Positions 18,401 to 26,713 of a stretch of DNA of 48,218 nucleotides are shown here, piece after piece. The position numbers and the translations under genes were made by a program. A model generated the notes under the pieces. That model saw only the letters and a list, made by a program, of their open reading frames with translations, was not told the origin of the DNA and made no database searches. This stretch comes from CAZELM01 sp964512995 (GTDB lineage Bacteria > CSSED10-310): assembly GCA_964512995.1 (NCBI GenBank), contig CAZELM010000036.1, forward strand, positions 1-48,218, given 5' to 3'. Every line of letters begins with the position of its first letter. Position 1 is the first letter of the stretch.

Positions 18401-20127
18401 CCACCGGAATTGATCGTCACATCGACATCGATCCGGTAGTCACCCAGCAGATTGGCCTGATTGGAGAAATAGGCGCGAGCCCGTGATTCCGATGCATTGC
18501 TTTGATTGTATGCGTTATTGATGACCGTCCAGGTGCCGGACAGGGGAGTCCAGTTGGTAGCAGTGCCACTACTCCAGTCATCCCCGAATGCATCTCCTGG
18601 TTCCCAGCGGTAATCAACCAGACCTTCGGTATCGGACGAACCGGTTCCATCGAGGGGAGCGGTATAGATGCCTCCCACGGCATATGATTCGTTCAGAACG
18701 TAGGGTCCACCGGCGTCGGCGATCGGGAGTTCTCCCTGCACGACAACCCGGGATGCCCGATATCCGATATTGTTGCTGGTATCGGTAATTTTCAGTTTGG
18801 TGGTATAGATGCCTTCTGCTGAATAGGCATGGGAAGCGGTTGCGCTGCCGCTGGTGGATGTTCCGTCTCCGAAGAACCATTCATATTGAGAGATACCGCC
18901 GCCGGGATCGGTTGATCCGGAGCCATCATACAAAGCGGTATCACCCAACGCGATGGATTGTTGGATGGGGGAGATTTCGGGTCGTGGTTTTCCGGATGGC
19001 AGCGGATTGGGCCATTGACCGTAGAAAGGTGCGGAAACGCCCAGTGGATAATAGATTCCGGAGGTATTGATCTGTTGGGGTGTTCCGAAAGTCGCGTTGC
19101 CAAGACCGGGGATATAATAGACATGCTGGCCGCTGTAATCGACAGCGACGACATCCAGAATACCGTCGCTGTTGAAATCAAAGCTGTCATAATTGGCGTA
19201 GTTGTTCAAATCAAGTGATGGGATCGTGCCCTGACTGGTGAATGTGCCGGTTCCATCATTTCTCAGAAATGTGGAATCACCCCAGCTTCCGGCATCGGTG
19301 ATGATATCGATATCACCGTCGCGATCGAAATCGCCGCAGATGACGCCGTATGGATCATCGCCGCTGTCCACCAGAAAGACGCCCGGTTGAAATGTGCCAT
19401 CGCCATTACCCAGGTAGATGTAATTCATGCCGTCGCAACAACGGGCGCGCACCAGATCCAGAATGCCGTCGTTATTGAAATCCGCGGTATCGATGCCTCG
19501 ACCGGCTCCCCCCAGATTGCTGGTGGTCATAGAAAAAGTGGCGTCCCCTTGATTGAGGAAAATGCCGACAAGGGAGTCATCACTCGAGGAGCCGATAAAA
19601 TCAGCCAGCCCGTCATTGTTGAAATCCCCAGAGCACATGTCGCTGAACCAGCTCCAGGAGTTGAATTTGCCGGCTAACTTTGTGCATGTGAAGAGATCGT
19701 TGCCATCGTTCTCAAAGAAGTAAAAATAAAGCTTGGAGTTGAAATGCCGGCCGGTGATGAAATCCAGATCGCCGTCGCTGTCAAAATCATCGATTGTGAC
19801 ACCCCGGGTGACACTTGAACCTTGTATCCGGCGAATCCAGTGATAGTTTGAAAACTGACCATATCCGTTGCACGATACGTAATATATATCTCCCGCATCG
19901 TCTGTCGCAATTGCAAAGGAATCGCTCCATGGGTTGATTGTTGGTGTTGGAGTGGGTGTTGGTGGGGCGGTTGGTTCTGCTGTGGGTGTCTCACGAGATG
20001 GTTCCCCCATTCCGCCGGATGCCAGAATCGAGACAGGGTTCATGGTGAGGAGTATCGGCAGAATCAGCAGGAGAACTATTCCCGATATCGCTCCCCGGAA
20101 GGATGATTCGAGCGGTATTTTATTCAT
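12415..20127 (-). CDS. giant secreted FG-GAP / PKD / alpha-toroid / dockerin-cohesin protein
   Basis: This protein has 2570 residues. Residues 12-37 are a signal peptide or anchor and 45-65 a Pro-Thr linker. FG-GAP/VCBS repeats with Ca-binding DxDxDG loops fill 70-365. About twelve PKD-like domains follow (385-465, 468-725, 728-816, 819-907, 909-998, 1000-1254, 1256-1484, 1485-1594, then 1946-2326). Three of them are split by inserted modules: lectin-like 513-687 and 1047-1219, and F5/8-like 1311-1454. Residues 1597-1945 look like an alpha/alpha-toroid of the prenyltransferase/terpene-cyclase type. A second Pro-Thr linker (2327-2334) leads to a dockerin-like pair of EF-hand loops (DIDKNGILSAGDA, DCNGDDDITMGDA; 2336-2401) and a cohesin-like domain (2440-2565). 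I chose the start at 20127 for AAGGA ahead of it; upstream codons lack a site. It is likely a surface adhesin or a scaffold for polysaccharide or cell contact. Confidence 0.88.
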   Translation of the reverse strand: MNKIPLESSFRGAISGIVLLLILPILLTMNPVSILASGGMGEPSRETPTAEPTAPPTPTPTPTINPWSDSFAIATDDAGDIYYVSCNGYGQFSNYHWIRRIQGSSVTRGVTIDDFDSDGDLDFITGRHFNSKLYFYFFENDGNDLFTCTKLAGKFNSWSWFSDMCSGDFNNDGLADFIGSSSDDSLVGIFLNQGDATFSMTTSNLGGAGRGIDTADFNNDGILDLVRARCCDGMNYIYLGNGDGTFQPGVFLVDSGDDPYGVICGDFDRDGDIDIITDAGSWGDSTFLRNDGTGTFTSQGTIPSLDLNNYANYDSFDFNSDGILDVVAVDYSGQHVYYIPGLGNATFGTPQQINTSGIYYPLGVSAPFYGQWPNPLPSGKPRPEISPIQQSIALGDTALYDGSGSTDPGGGISQYEWFFGDGTSTSGSATASHAYSAEGIYTTKLKITDTSNNIGYRASRVVVQGELPIADAGGPYVLNESYAVGGIYTAPLDGTGSSDTEGLVDYRWEPGDAFGDDWSSGTATNWTPLSGTWTVINNAYNQSNASESRARAYFSNQANLLGDYRIDVDVTINSGGGEEAIILFRGQDAGNNYELLFRGRGDDDMGIIRQINGSGTWLAEADMLTNIIVGQTYHLTLEANGTLFQAWVNGDLKLVYEGDTTFATGWVGLCSYMTNVTWDNLEVTPLTAHGSTVTHRYYAGTYDLSLTVEDAAGQTDTDTTTIVCEPNDPPVADPGGPYEVDENQANCGVWTVLFDGSGSSDDFGIYRYLWNFGDGTTGTGATPTHQYTTPNTYTISLTVTDHALQTHTVQTSLVVGRNEIPNAEANGPYSADESDAVGGSWTVNLTASGSSDDVGICRYDWNFGDGTTGTGQNVTHQYTAAGSYTATVTVSDHGLQTDTDTAPVAILLNDPPVADAGPDQNFDESHAVNGRWTVSFDGTGSTDDVGIYTYSWNFGDGTTGTGPTPTHVYNVVGVYTVTLTVRDHGLQTDTDTMTVTILANDPPVADAGGPYSVNEEDALDGGWLINFDGSGTSDDVGVYKYVWQLGTDTFDGSYPNGDKWIMSYQVTQNDEISIPGVSSWGSRYLFSRDAYDRDEGMYIQAKVYSYSSSLFMWGFKDTTTSYSYSDMPYAIYFCYNAIQIYEDGNYRGQFNSISYDTWYDVRIELKEPAGARYYFRPSGETNWTLIYDSNYSSETPLSKGATLYQGTMRLDDFQETAAGQLVEYKIYQPTSVTLTVEDNAHQVDSDTTEVIVSGGAPEANAGGPYFSHLDMPIVFDGSDSSDDHGIVRYQWDFGDGSDGEGQRPIHIYTAAFPNAQWAVSATASSQYSSSGWSAMQATGEPNATACGDISQAWTTASSDMGEQWLELTYTNIIDIGLVSIHETFNPGFVTRIDGYDDQNQAVTIWTGTDNAACPGYLNATIDPVFTTNKIRIYCNTNVPGWNEIDAVRISGSPTEQLSYPVTLTVFDSGGRQNTDTTMVYLDLDPLAICVPWQFEGGQEVPHPVWFQETKDKVTQTNTVILKGIAKGVFTPLTYSWDFGDGTSAGPFTVTDKWEIEATHQYTGVSQGQPITATLTITDAMGHTSSDSYHMRVQPRTLDIQADIAIDNGLWYLHKLQVRTPGTTYGSWENNYSSPYRASSTASSIQAFEINGHREIGDLTEDPYVETVLYGMRSLFGLIAKTPISVQTAGDPDTNGNGMGVQVMSDRPIYEGGMVMDAIAATNTPYRLVETSGSLAGRSYQEVLTDMMDMYAFGQLDSGVNRGGWRYSWNTDCDNSACQWAAIGLLGAEDYFALNIPAWVKTENQVWLNYSRNAYNGGYGYTYGGGETPALTASAMVQLAFDGVTTDHAHWIAAETYISNQWSSFITSDNTYGLYAFVKAMRLANPEPITILPNGVDWFNDPTQGVKRFLVYDQNSDGSWNAGNWTGGNTSLAIPWSIIMLSSSLFTLPPVAVIEADGSVVTEMYWGQGMELCLDGSASYHLDPSRQVVGFEWDMDNDGQFDDCTDASCCYTWESLGDYVIGLRITDDSSPAQQDTALCTIHIVEPPHAPFSVIGGPYTCTAGLPITLDGSDSFDIDPGDTVTEYWWDLDGQPWDFTTIRGGPESATISYTFTTPGSIQIGLKVWDNGVFNEDVKMEDSSYTTVFVEANLAPIADAGGPYVIDEGAPLQLNGSNSSDPNDDPIQYAWDLDFDGSYDDSTDVQPQYTWMDDGTYSVALQVTDSLLENTDITQVTVHDLAPLAAVTGDSPIFAGETGNYSAAGSTSYPDTIVSIEWDWDYNGSVFNPSGDTGTSQTHVWETAGMKQVAVRVTDDDGSSSIGTLPVVVDEAPTPTPTPDCLHTGDIDKNGILSAGDAQLAFYISLGMIVPTYQERCAADCNGDDDITMGDAQSIFMAALGAGPGCVHFLSKGILAPILRTTPKDLDRNDENTDSSKDYIWTEMIQTDEMDLVEIAVMLANPVTPVTAFTFDLAYDEALLEFTSCQEGTLEPDWVMFDCHDTPLDQGPNAIIKAGGFTAETGIDTSSSGSLMELTFKVKNPAYFLTQKPVITLSNLLDDISGFTIRIETVGPVAN

Positions 20128-20353
20128 TTTTCCAGTTCCTTTCTGAACGCTGTGCGGTTTGTGATTATGTGATAACGGGTCTGTTTCGATCAAAATGTGT
20201 TGTGACGTATCATCTTGTACGTCCGATATTTCATATATTATACCATATGTCCGATTCGGCGGAAAGGTGATAACGAGGAAATGCGAATTGATTTCCCATG
20301 TCCTTTGCGGTTGAATTCCTTTTTAACAAATCATTGTAATAGTAAAAAAAAAA

Positions 20354-20382
20354 TTCTCATCATTCGTTTAGTATGATATAAT
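20354..20382 (+). promoter_or_regulatory. sigma70-type promoter for the signalling cluster
   Basis: TTCTCA (20354-20359), 17 bases, then a perfect TATAAT (20377-20382). It lies in an A/T-rich tract with a run of ten As just upstream, about 80 bases before the small reading frame at 20465. The rest of 20128-20464, between divergent genes, shows no gene. Confidence 0.5.
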
Positions 20383-20464
20383 AAGCTAAATTTGAGTTAT
20401 CGCTTATGAGCAGGATCGATAACGGATGGAATGACGATGCCTTTGTAATCAAGGAGTGATTTCG

Positions 20465-20575
20465 ATGGTTGACAGTCGTGAAGATTTACTGGCCACTGGA
20501 AATTATGACGCACATCGTCGAAACAGTCAGAATAACGATGGTTCGATGAAGCTGAATCCGAGTGGGAGAGCCTAG
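20465..20575 (+). CDS. 36-residue leader-like small protein ahead of kinase 1
   Basis: ATG at 20465 is preceded by AAGGAG with an ideal eight-base spacing, a stronger site than that of the kinase gene which follows. The product is hydrophilic (MVDSREDLLATG...PSGRA), with no signal peptide or metal motif, and I recognise no family. Its TAG ends three bases before the ATG of the kinase at 20579, so translation of the two is probably coupled. It may be a small regulatory partner of the kinase or simply a leader that delivers ribosomes. Confidence 0.45.
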   Translation: MVDSREDLLATGNYDAHRRNSQNNDGSMKLNPSGRA

Positions 20576-20578
20576 AAT

Positions 20579-23029
20579 ATGAATTATCAGGTTATCCTGA
20601 AAGAGAACGAATTGTTAAAGGCGCAGATTGCAGAGTTACAAATAAAGAATCAGTATTTTCTGCAGCAGCAGGAGGAGATCACCAGTGAGCGGGAACGTCT
20701 GTCGGTTACGTTGCGTTCAATTGGCGATGGCGTTTGCACACTGGATATGATGGGGAAGATTACGATGATGAATGGCATTGCCGAGATCATGGCTGGCTGG
20801 CAGCAGCATGAAGCGATTGGCAAGTTTTTTGATGAAGTGTTTGTCATCCAGGATGAGCAAAGTGGCAGAAAGAGAAGTCAGCCGGTCATGGAGGTCATGG
20901 ATAGTGAATACTCGACCCGAACTCTGAACCGCTGGATTCTGACATCCCGGAATGGCCGTCAGCGCTATGTCGAGGATTATGCATCTCCAATCAAAAATAA
21001 ACAAGGTTGGGTTATTGGCCTCATTGTTGTGCTCCATGATGTCACACGAAGTTGCCAGGCGGAAAAGCAGATCGAGTCGGAGCGAAGCCGGTTGAATTCC
21101 ATTCTGGATGGCATCAACGAATCGTTTTATGTGAGCGATCCGGTCACTTATGATATGTTATATGCCAACCGGGTGTTACGTGAACAATATGGGAATGTGG
21201 ATGGGCAGAAATGTTATATCACGCTGAAAGGCCGAGTTACGCCGTGCACGACGTGTTCGAATCATGAAATTTTCGGTGAAAACGAAGGAAAAACCCATGA
21301 ATGGGAGTGTTACAATGAATTGTTGCACAGATGGTACCGTTGCATTATCCGGGCGATCCGATGGCCTGACAATCGAATGGTGAGATGTCAGTTGTCGATT
21401 GATATCACGGATCGAAAGCTGTCAGAGCAAGCGCTTCGGGAGAGCGAAGATAAGTTCACTCAGTTTATGAATTCGCTTCCATTGATGGCGTTCATAAAAG
21501 ATCAGGATGGGCGCTATCTTTATTTGAACCGTGCATCTGAGGAAATAATCGGGGATACCAAGTGGCAAGGCAAGACTTCAGCGGAATATTTCGGGCAGGA
21601 GATTGGAAGTGCCCTGGCAAGGGGAGATCGGGAGGTGCAATCCAAAGGATTATTTACGGATGTCGTAACAATACCTTCGCCGGATGGTATTCTCCATACT
21701 CTGGAGATCCATAAATTCAATATCCCTAAAACGGGGAAGAAATCCGTTATTGGTGGATTTGCGATCGATATCACGGTCAAGAAGCGCATGGAGGAAATCC
21801 AGCAGTTGATCGCCACTCGCCTGGAAACCCTTGTCCGTCTCAGCAGCATGACGGATTCCAGTGTCACTGATATTGCTGATTTTGCTTTGGAGGAGGGTGT
21901 ACGGCTGACCCGGAGCGCGATCGGGTATCTTGGTTTTATCGATACAAAACAGAAGATTCTCAAGGTATATGCCTGGTCGAAAAGTGTGATGAAAGATTGC
22001 ATGATGCGTGAAAAGAGCGTTGACTTTTATATCCCTGACACCAAACTGCTCCTGGAGGCGGCTCGAAACCGGACTGCTTTTATTACAAATGATTATCAAA
22101 ATGCTCCAGAGGCGAAAAGCGGGTATCCGGAAGGTCATTTTCCGATTTCACGATACATGAGTGTGCCGATCATGGACGGTAATCATGATATTGTTCTTCT
22201 GGCTGGTGTTGCCAATAAAGCGGAACCATATGATGAAATCGATGCCCAACAGCTCACGCTTCTGATGCAGGGTGTCTGGCAACATATCTGCCAACGGAAT
22301 GCAAAAGAGAATCAGGAAAAGCTGATTGAAGAGCTTCAGCATTACATCCGTGAAATTGAGTTGTTCAAAGATATCGTCACCCATGATCTCATGGCGCCGC
22401 TTCGATCGATCAAACTGAATATCGAGCTGTTCGAATATACTTATAAGAGAAGGTTGGATCAAAAGGCAGATGTTCTAATCGGACAGATCTCTGAATCGAG
22501 CGTTCTGTTAAGTGGTCTGATCGAAGCCATCAAGCATTATTCGGATATCGGAACGCAGTCTATGAGCATTGAACCGTTGGATTTCAACAATCTGATTGAG
22601 CAGGTCAAGGGAGTTCTGAGCATCGCGATCGAACATTCCGGAGCCGTCATTGAGCATCATGATTTGCCAGTGTTGATGGCTGACCGGTATCAGATGATCC
22701 AGTTGTTTCAGAATCTGATCAACAATGCGATCAAATTCCGGCGTGAATCTCCGCCACGGATCAACATTTCGGCGGAGCAACGAGATGGATGCTGTGTATT
22801 TTCTGTCCGGGACAATGGGATCGGTATCGCTCCCGAACACAGTGAAAGAATTTTCAGGATATTTCAACAACTCAAAACGAAAATGGATTGCGAGGGAAAA
22901 GGGATTGGGCTGGCCGTGTGTAAAAAGATTGTTGAACGGCATGGCGGCCGGATCTGGCTGGAATCCACGAATAGCATCGGAGCTGAATTTCGATTTTCGC
23001 TACCGGTTCTGGGAGATGAAACGGATTGA
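20579..23029 (+). CDS. soluble PAS-PAS-PAS-GAF sensor histidine kinase (kinase 1)
   Basis: This 816-residue cytoplasmic kinase has no membrane segment. It opens with a coiled coil (1-40), then three PAS domains (about 42-160, 170-280 and 290-400). The second carries C212, C223 and C226 in a C...PCxxC arrangement common in a PAS subgroup that may bind metal. A GAF domain spans 415-575. HisKA has H602 in VTHDLMAPLRS, of the phytochrome-kinase type. The ATPase has N716 (NLINNAIKF), DNGIG at 745-749 and GKGIG at 773-777. GAF and catalytic core closely resemble those at 23026 and 28367, so the three are paralogues. Its stop overlaps the start of kinase 2. The cluster's receivers suggest c-di-GMP turnover as output; the signal is unknown. 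Confidence 0.92.
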   Translation: MNYQVILKENELLKAQIAELQIKNQYFLQQQEEITSERERLSVTLRSIGDGVCTLDMMGKITMMNGIAEIMAGWQQHEAIGKFFDEVFVIQDEQSGRKRSQPVMEVMDSEYSTRTLNRWILTSRNGRQRYVEDYASPIKNKQGWVIGLIVVLHDVTRSCQAEKQIESERSRLNSILDGINESFYVSDPVTYDMLYANRVLREQYGNVDGQKCYITLKGRVTPCTTCSNHEIFGENEGKTHEWECYNELLHRWYRCIIRAIRWPDNRMVRCQLSIDITDRKLSEQALRESEDKFTQFMNSLPLMAFIKDQDGRYLYLNRASEEIIGDTKWQGKTSAEYFGQEIGSALARGDREVQSKGLFTDVVTIPSPDGILHTLEIHKFNIPKTGKKSVIGGFAIDITVKKRMEEIQQLIATRLETLVRLSSMTDSSVTDIADFALEEGVRLTRSAIGYLGFIDTKQKILKVYAWSKSVMKDCMMREKSVDFYIPDTKLLLEAARNRTAFITNDYQNAPEAKSGYPEGHFPISRYMSVPIMDGNHDIVLLAGVANKAEPYDEIDAQQLTLLMQGVWQHICQRNAKENQEKLIEELQHYIREIELFKDIVTHDLMAPLRSIKLNIELFEYTYKRRLDQKADVLIGQISESSVLLSGLIEAIKHYSDIGTQSMSIEPLDFNNLIEQVKGVLSIAIEHSGAVIEHHDLPVLMADRYQMIQLFQNLINNAIKFRRESPPRINISAEQRDGCCVFSVRDNGIGIAPEHSERIFRIFQQLKTKMDCEGKGIGLAVCKKIVERHGGRIWLESTNSIGAEFRFSLPVLGDETD

Positions 23030-25638
23030 AACTGGTTTATAAAATAGGCTTCAGTTTCTGGGGTGCGATATGCATGATTATCTTTTCAGGTTTTCTTCTT
23101 CGCGGTTTCGTCATACGGGACATGCATGATACCGTTCTGGAAAAATCCGTTACCATCTCTCAGGAAATCATGACCGAAATTTCCCGGCATATCGGGAATC
23201 GTCTGGATGAATTCACAACGCTGTCATTTACCAGCAAAATAAAATCCGCTGTTCTGGCATCGGATGAGGCTTATTCTCAGAAAGTAAACATCCAGGAGGA
23301 AATCGACCGGATCGATCAGTCCTGGCGCAATTACGACCCGCAAATCGATTCGGTAGTAAATGATATTTTGCAGCAACCATTATCAAAGGAGTTTGCGCAG
23401 ATCATCCAGTTTTATGCTCAGAAATATGATTATCTGCTGATCAGTGAAATTTTCTTAACGAACAAATATGGGGCAGTGATCGCCATGTCCGGCAGAACGT
23501 CCGATTTTCGGCAGAACGATGAATCCTGGTGGCAGGCCTCTATTAAGAATGGCTGGTATATCAGCGATTTCGATAAGGATCAAAGTTCAGATACGTTTGC
23601 CTGTACAATCGGTATAGCCATCCGGTCAGACGATATGATCAACAATATTGATGAGGATCCTGCTGACTCCCAATCATCTCCGGAGGAGGATTCGGTCATT
23701 GGCGTGCTTAAACTGGTTTTGAATCTGGATGATATCTGCAATGCGATGGATCGGCTGGCGGTATCGCGTTTTTCGAGTGGCGTCCGTCCCAAGATGTATC
23801 ATCTTCTTACGCAGGATGGTCTGATCATCTGCTCCTCAGAAGAGTATCTGTTCCATGATCCACTTCCTTATTTCCAACCGGATGTAAAACCGGAAAACGC
23901 ATTCATCCAATTCAATCGAACGGATCCCAAGGTGGGGAATCTGTTTTGCATCCAATTGAAACCCCCTGATGATCAAACGATGGCACTGAGGAGTTATCGT
24001 CTGATGATGGAATATGATGAAGAGGAGGTTTTAGCGTCCATCCGTGAAGTGGAGCAGCTCATTCTCTGGATGTCCACAATTTCAGCAGTCATTCTCTCGG
24101 CATTGGGTCTCTGGATCATTTTCCCGATGTCCAAGCGACTGAAACATCTAAGTGAAGTGGCTCGAAAAGTCGGAAAGGGCGACCTGGATTGTAAGATAAG
24201 GTCTGTGAAACGGGATGAAATCGGCGAGTTTTCAGAAGTATTCGATACAATGACCGCTCACTTGAAATCGATTACTATTTCCAATCATGATTGCGAATTG
24301 CTCGTTCTCCGTCGAACTGAAGAGCTTCAGAATCTGAATGCGAAGCTTCAGGAGGAAATCGTTGAACGGTGTCGGGCGGAGCAGTCGTTGATTATGACCC
24401 AGAATCGAATCAATGCTCTTCTTGAGCTGAGTCAGATGGCTGATCAGCCGATGAATGAAATCATCAGACAAACACTTGACAGAGCGGTTGGTCTGACTGC
24501 AAGTTCAATGGCGTATCTGATTATCCTGAACGAACGAGAACAGATTCACTTACTCGAAACCTTGCCCTCCATCAGTGCTCTGGACAATGTACATGAGATG
24601 GAACCATTTTATCTTTTTTTCAAGCAGTTTTTGGATCATATCATCCAGCATCGCACCATTGTAATTATTAACTCTTCCGAGACGGATGATCATTCTGACG
24701 CCATTCTTGCCGGACAACCGGCCATTATCGAACGGATCACACATCACATGCATGTTCCGGTGTTCAATGGTTCAAGGCTGGTTGCAGTAGCGGGTGTTTT
24801 CAATAAAGAAGAGCCATACAATGCATCGGATTCCCAGCAATTGCTCCTCCTCATCGATGGCGCCTGGCAGATTTTCAACAGCCGGCAGATTCGGGAGGAA
24901 CAAACGATGCTTCGATCGAAACTTATGTCTTCTCATCTGGATATGGAACGATTTGCGTATGCAGCATCTCACGATCTACAGGAACCGTTGCGCCGGATAT
25001 CCAACTTTACCCAACTGCTATACCGACGCTATCTGGGAAAGCTGAACACGGAAGCAGATGAATTCATCGACTTTATCGTCTCCGATGTGAAACGAATGCA
25101 GGATTTATTGAATGATTTAATGATATTTATCAGTATCGATCGGCAATCACAGCAATTTGAACCTGTGAATTTGAATAAGATAATCGAAAAATCTTCTGCC
25201 ACGTTAAAATTGAAACTCAATTCTCAGCATCTCCGGATAATCACCGATCCATTACCGGAGATTATGGGTGATCGGGTTCAGATGATACAACTTTTCAATA
25301 ACCTGATCGATAATGCTGCAAAATTCAACAGAAGTGCTGTCCCGGAGCTGGTTATCCGAGCGGTAAGAAAAGAAAAAGAGTGGATATTCTCTTTTACCGA
25401 CAATGGGATCGGGATCGAACTGGAGTATCAGCAGAGTATCTTTAACTTATTTCAACGGCTTCATCCCGCTCGCGATTACAGCGGTACGGGTGTCGGATTG
25501 TCGATATGCAAAAAGATTGTGGAACGGCATGGCGGTCGAATTTGGATGGAATCGCAGCCTCAACAGGGCTCCACATTCTATTTTTCAATCCCGATCATGG
25601 ATTTCCGTCCATTACAGCGGGAAAGAATGAGCATCTGA
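23026..25638 (+). CDS. membrane cache-HAMP-GAF sensor histidine kinase (kinase 2)
   Basis: This is an 870-residue kinase with helices at about 6-28 and 345-367. The long periplasmic loop between them has the double-cache pattern (ESWWQASIKNGWYISDF, DTFACTIGIAI), which usually binds small organic ligands. HAMP is about 368-420, a coiled coil 425-460 and a GAF domain 465-625. HisKA has H649 in AASHDLQEPLR. The ATPase has N763, DNGIG at 792-796 and GTGVG at 820-824. The start is a TTG at 23026 whose last two bases begin the TGA of kinase 1; no in-frame ATG precedes the first helix and GGGAG is ten bases ahead. It shares GAF and catalytic core with its neighbours, so only the sensing end differs. 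Confidence 0.9.
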   Translation: MKLVYKIGFSFWGAICMIIFSGFLLRGFVIRDMHDTVLEKSVTISQEIMTEISRHIGNRLDEFTTLSFTSKIKSAVLASDEAYSQKVNIQEEIDRIDQSWRNYDPQIDSVVNDILQQPLSKEFAQIIQFYAQKYDYLLISEIFLTNKYGAVIAMSGRTSDFRQNDESWWQASIKNGWYISDFDKDQSSDTFACTIGIAIRSDDMINNIDEDPADSQSSPEEDSVIGVLKLVLNLDDICNAMDRLAVSRFSSGVRPKMYHLLTQDGLIICSSEEYLFHDPLPYFQPDVKPENAFIQFNRTDPKVGNLFCIQLKPPDDQTMALRSYRLMMEYDEEEVLASIREVEQLILWMSTISAVILSALGLWIIFPMSKRLKHLSEVARKVGKGDLDCKIRSVKRDEIGEFSEVFDTMTAHLKSITISNHDCELLVLRRTEELQNLNAKLQEEIVERCRAEQSLIMTQNRINALLELSQMADQPMNEIIRQTLDRAVGLTASSMAYLIILNEREQIHLLETLPSISALDNVHEMEPFYLFFKQFLDHIIQHRTIVIINSSETDDHSDAILAGQPAIIERITHHMHVPVFNGSRLVAVAGVFNKEEPYNASDSQQLLLLIDGAWQIFNSRQIREEQTMLRSKLMSSHLDMERFAYAASHDLQEPLRRISNFTQLLYRRYLGKLNTEADEFIDFIVSDVKRMQDLLNDLMIFISIDRQSQQFEPVNLNKIIEKSSATLKLKLNSQHLRIITDPLPEIMGDRVQMIQLFNNLIDNAAKFNRSAVPELVIRAVRKEKEWIFSFTDNGIGIELEYQQSIFNLFQRLHPARDYSGTGVGLSICKKIVERHGGRIWMESQPQQGSTFYFSIPIMDFRPLQRERMSI

Positions 25639-25669
25639 TACTGATTTTCAGTCTGAAAGGATGTGAATC

Positions 25670-26653
25670 ATGAGAATTTTATTAGTTGATGATAATCCGT
25701 TGGATATCAGTGCCATCATGAATATGGTCAAACACGTCGATGAAACGGGAGAATACCGGTTGGAATCGGCAACGCGTCTGTCTGCCGCCAAGCAGTTACT
25801 GAATTCTGAATCATTCGATCTGGTTCTCTTGGATCTGAGCCTGCCGGATTCGTATGGTATTGAGACATTTGAGTCATTGAACCAGTGTTTTCCGGAGCTG
25901 CCCATTGTTATCATGTCGGGTCACGAAGATTATGATACGATGCTGACGTCGATGCAGAAGGGAGCATTTCATTATCTGTCGAAAAGTACGATTTCATTGT
26001 ATACACTGAAGGAAACATTGGACAATTTTCGGGCTTGTGTCAACTTGCGGCGGCACCTGGCAGATTGTCTGAAGCAATACAATGATGACCCGGAATTCAC
26101 CGACCATTTCAATGCAATCATCGGGGCTCACGATCCACAAATCGCACAACATCAGATTCGGGTCGCTCAGTTAGCTACATGTATTGCTGAAGAAATGGGC
26201 GACCTGAGCGAACAAATAAAAGATATTTACCTGGCAGCGCTGATTCATGATTTTGGGAAACTTCTGATCATCCCAATGCCAGTGAATCAGAACCGGAATT
26301 TACGGGAGTTGGTGGATGCAATCAACCAGGAGCATCCCCGGATTGCCTATGCGCTTCTGAAACAGAATCATTTCCCATCCACAATCGCTGATGCCGTTCT
26401 CCAACACCATGAGTTGATCGACGGTTCCGGATATCCGTGCGGACTTCAACAGGAGATCATCGGACTGGGAACCCGTATTTTGTCGGTAGCCAATATCGTT
26501 GAATCGATTGCCTCCAGTAAAACGTCCCATCCCATTGGACCGATCGATCGAGCGCTGATCGAAATTGTCAACTTTCAGGGGACTCGGTATGATGAACGAA
26601 TCGTTCACGCATGTGTCAGGCTGTTCTGGGAAAAAAATTTCCAATGGACTTAA
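25670..26653 (+). CDS. receiver/HD-GYP protein with an eroded metal site (HD-GYP 1)
   Basis: A receiver domain (1-125) has D7-D8, D55, S83 and K105. The HD-GYP region (about 145-327) keeps H161, H193-D194 (LIHDFGK), H222, HH at 246-247 and DGSGYP at 251-256. The usual VADxxxA segment has become VANIVES, with N275 in place of a metal-ligand aspartate, and the HRPYRP segment after it is lost. HD-GYP proteins hydrolyse c-di-GMP with two or three metals. This copy may be weak, altered or a binding-only receptor. AAAGGA lies ahead of the start, 31 bases after kinase 2, so it is probably that kinase's partner. The intact relative is at 30944. Confidence 0.85.
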   Translation: MRILLVDDNPLDISAIMNMVKHVDETGEYRLESATRLSAAKQLLNSESFDLVLLDLSLPDSYGIETFESLNQCFPELPIVIMSGHEDYDTMLTSMQKGAFHYLSKSTISLYTLKETLDNFRACVNLRRHLADCLKQYNDDPEFTDHFNAIIGAHDPQIAQHQIRVAQLATCIAEEMGDLSEQIKDIYLAALIHDFGKLLIIPMPVNQNRNLRELVDAINQEHPRIAYALLKQNHFPSTIADAVLQHHELIDGSGYPCGLQQEIIGLGTRILSVANIVESIASSKTSHPIGPIDRALIEIVNFQGTRYDERIVHACVRLFWEKNFQWT

Positions 26654-26713
26654 CGTGATATCGCAGGCAGTGTATACTGAGGAGCCACCTGTGGATCTGG
26701 GAAAGGAAAAATC

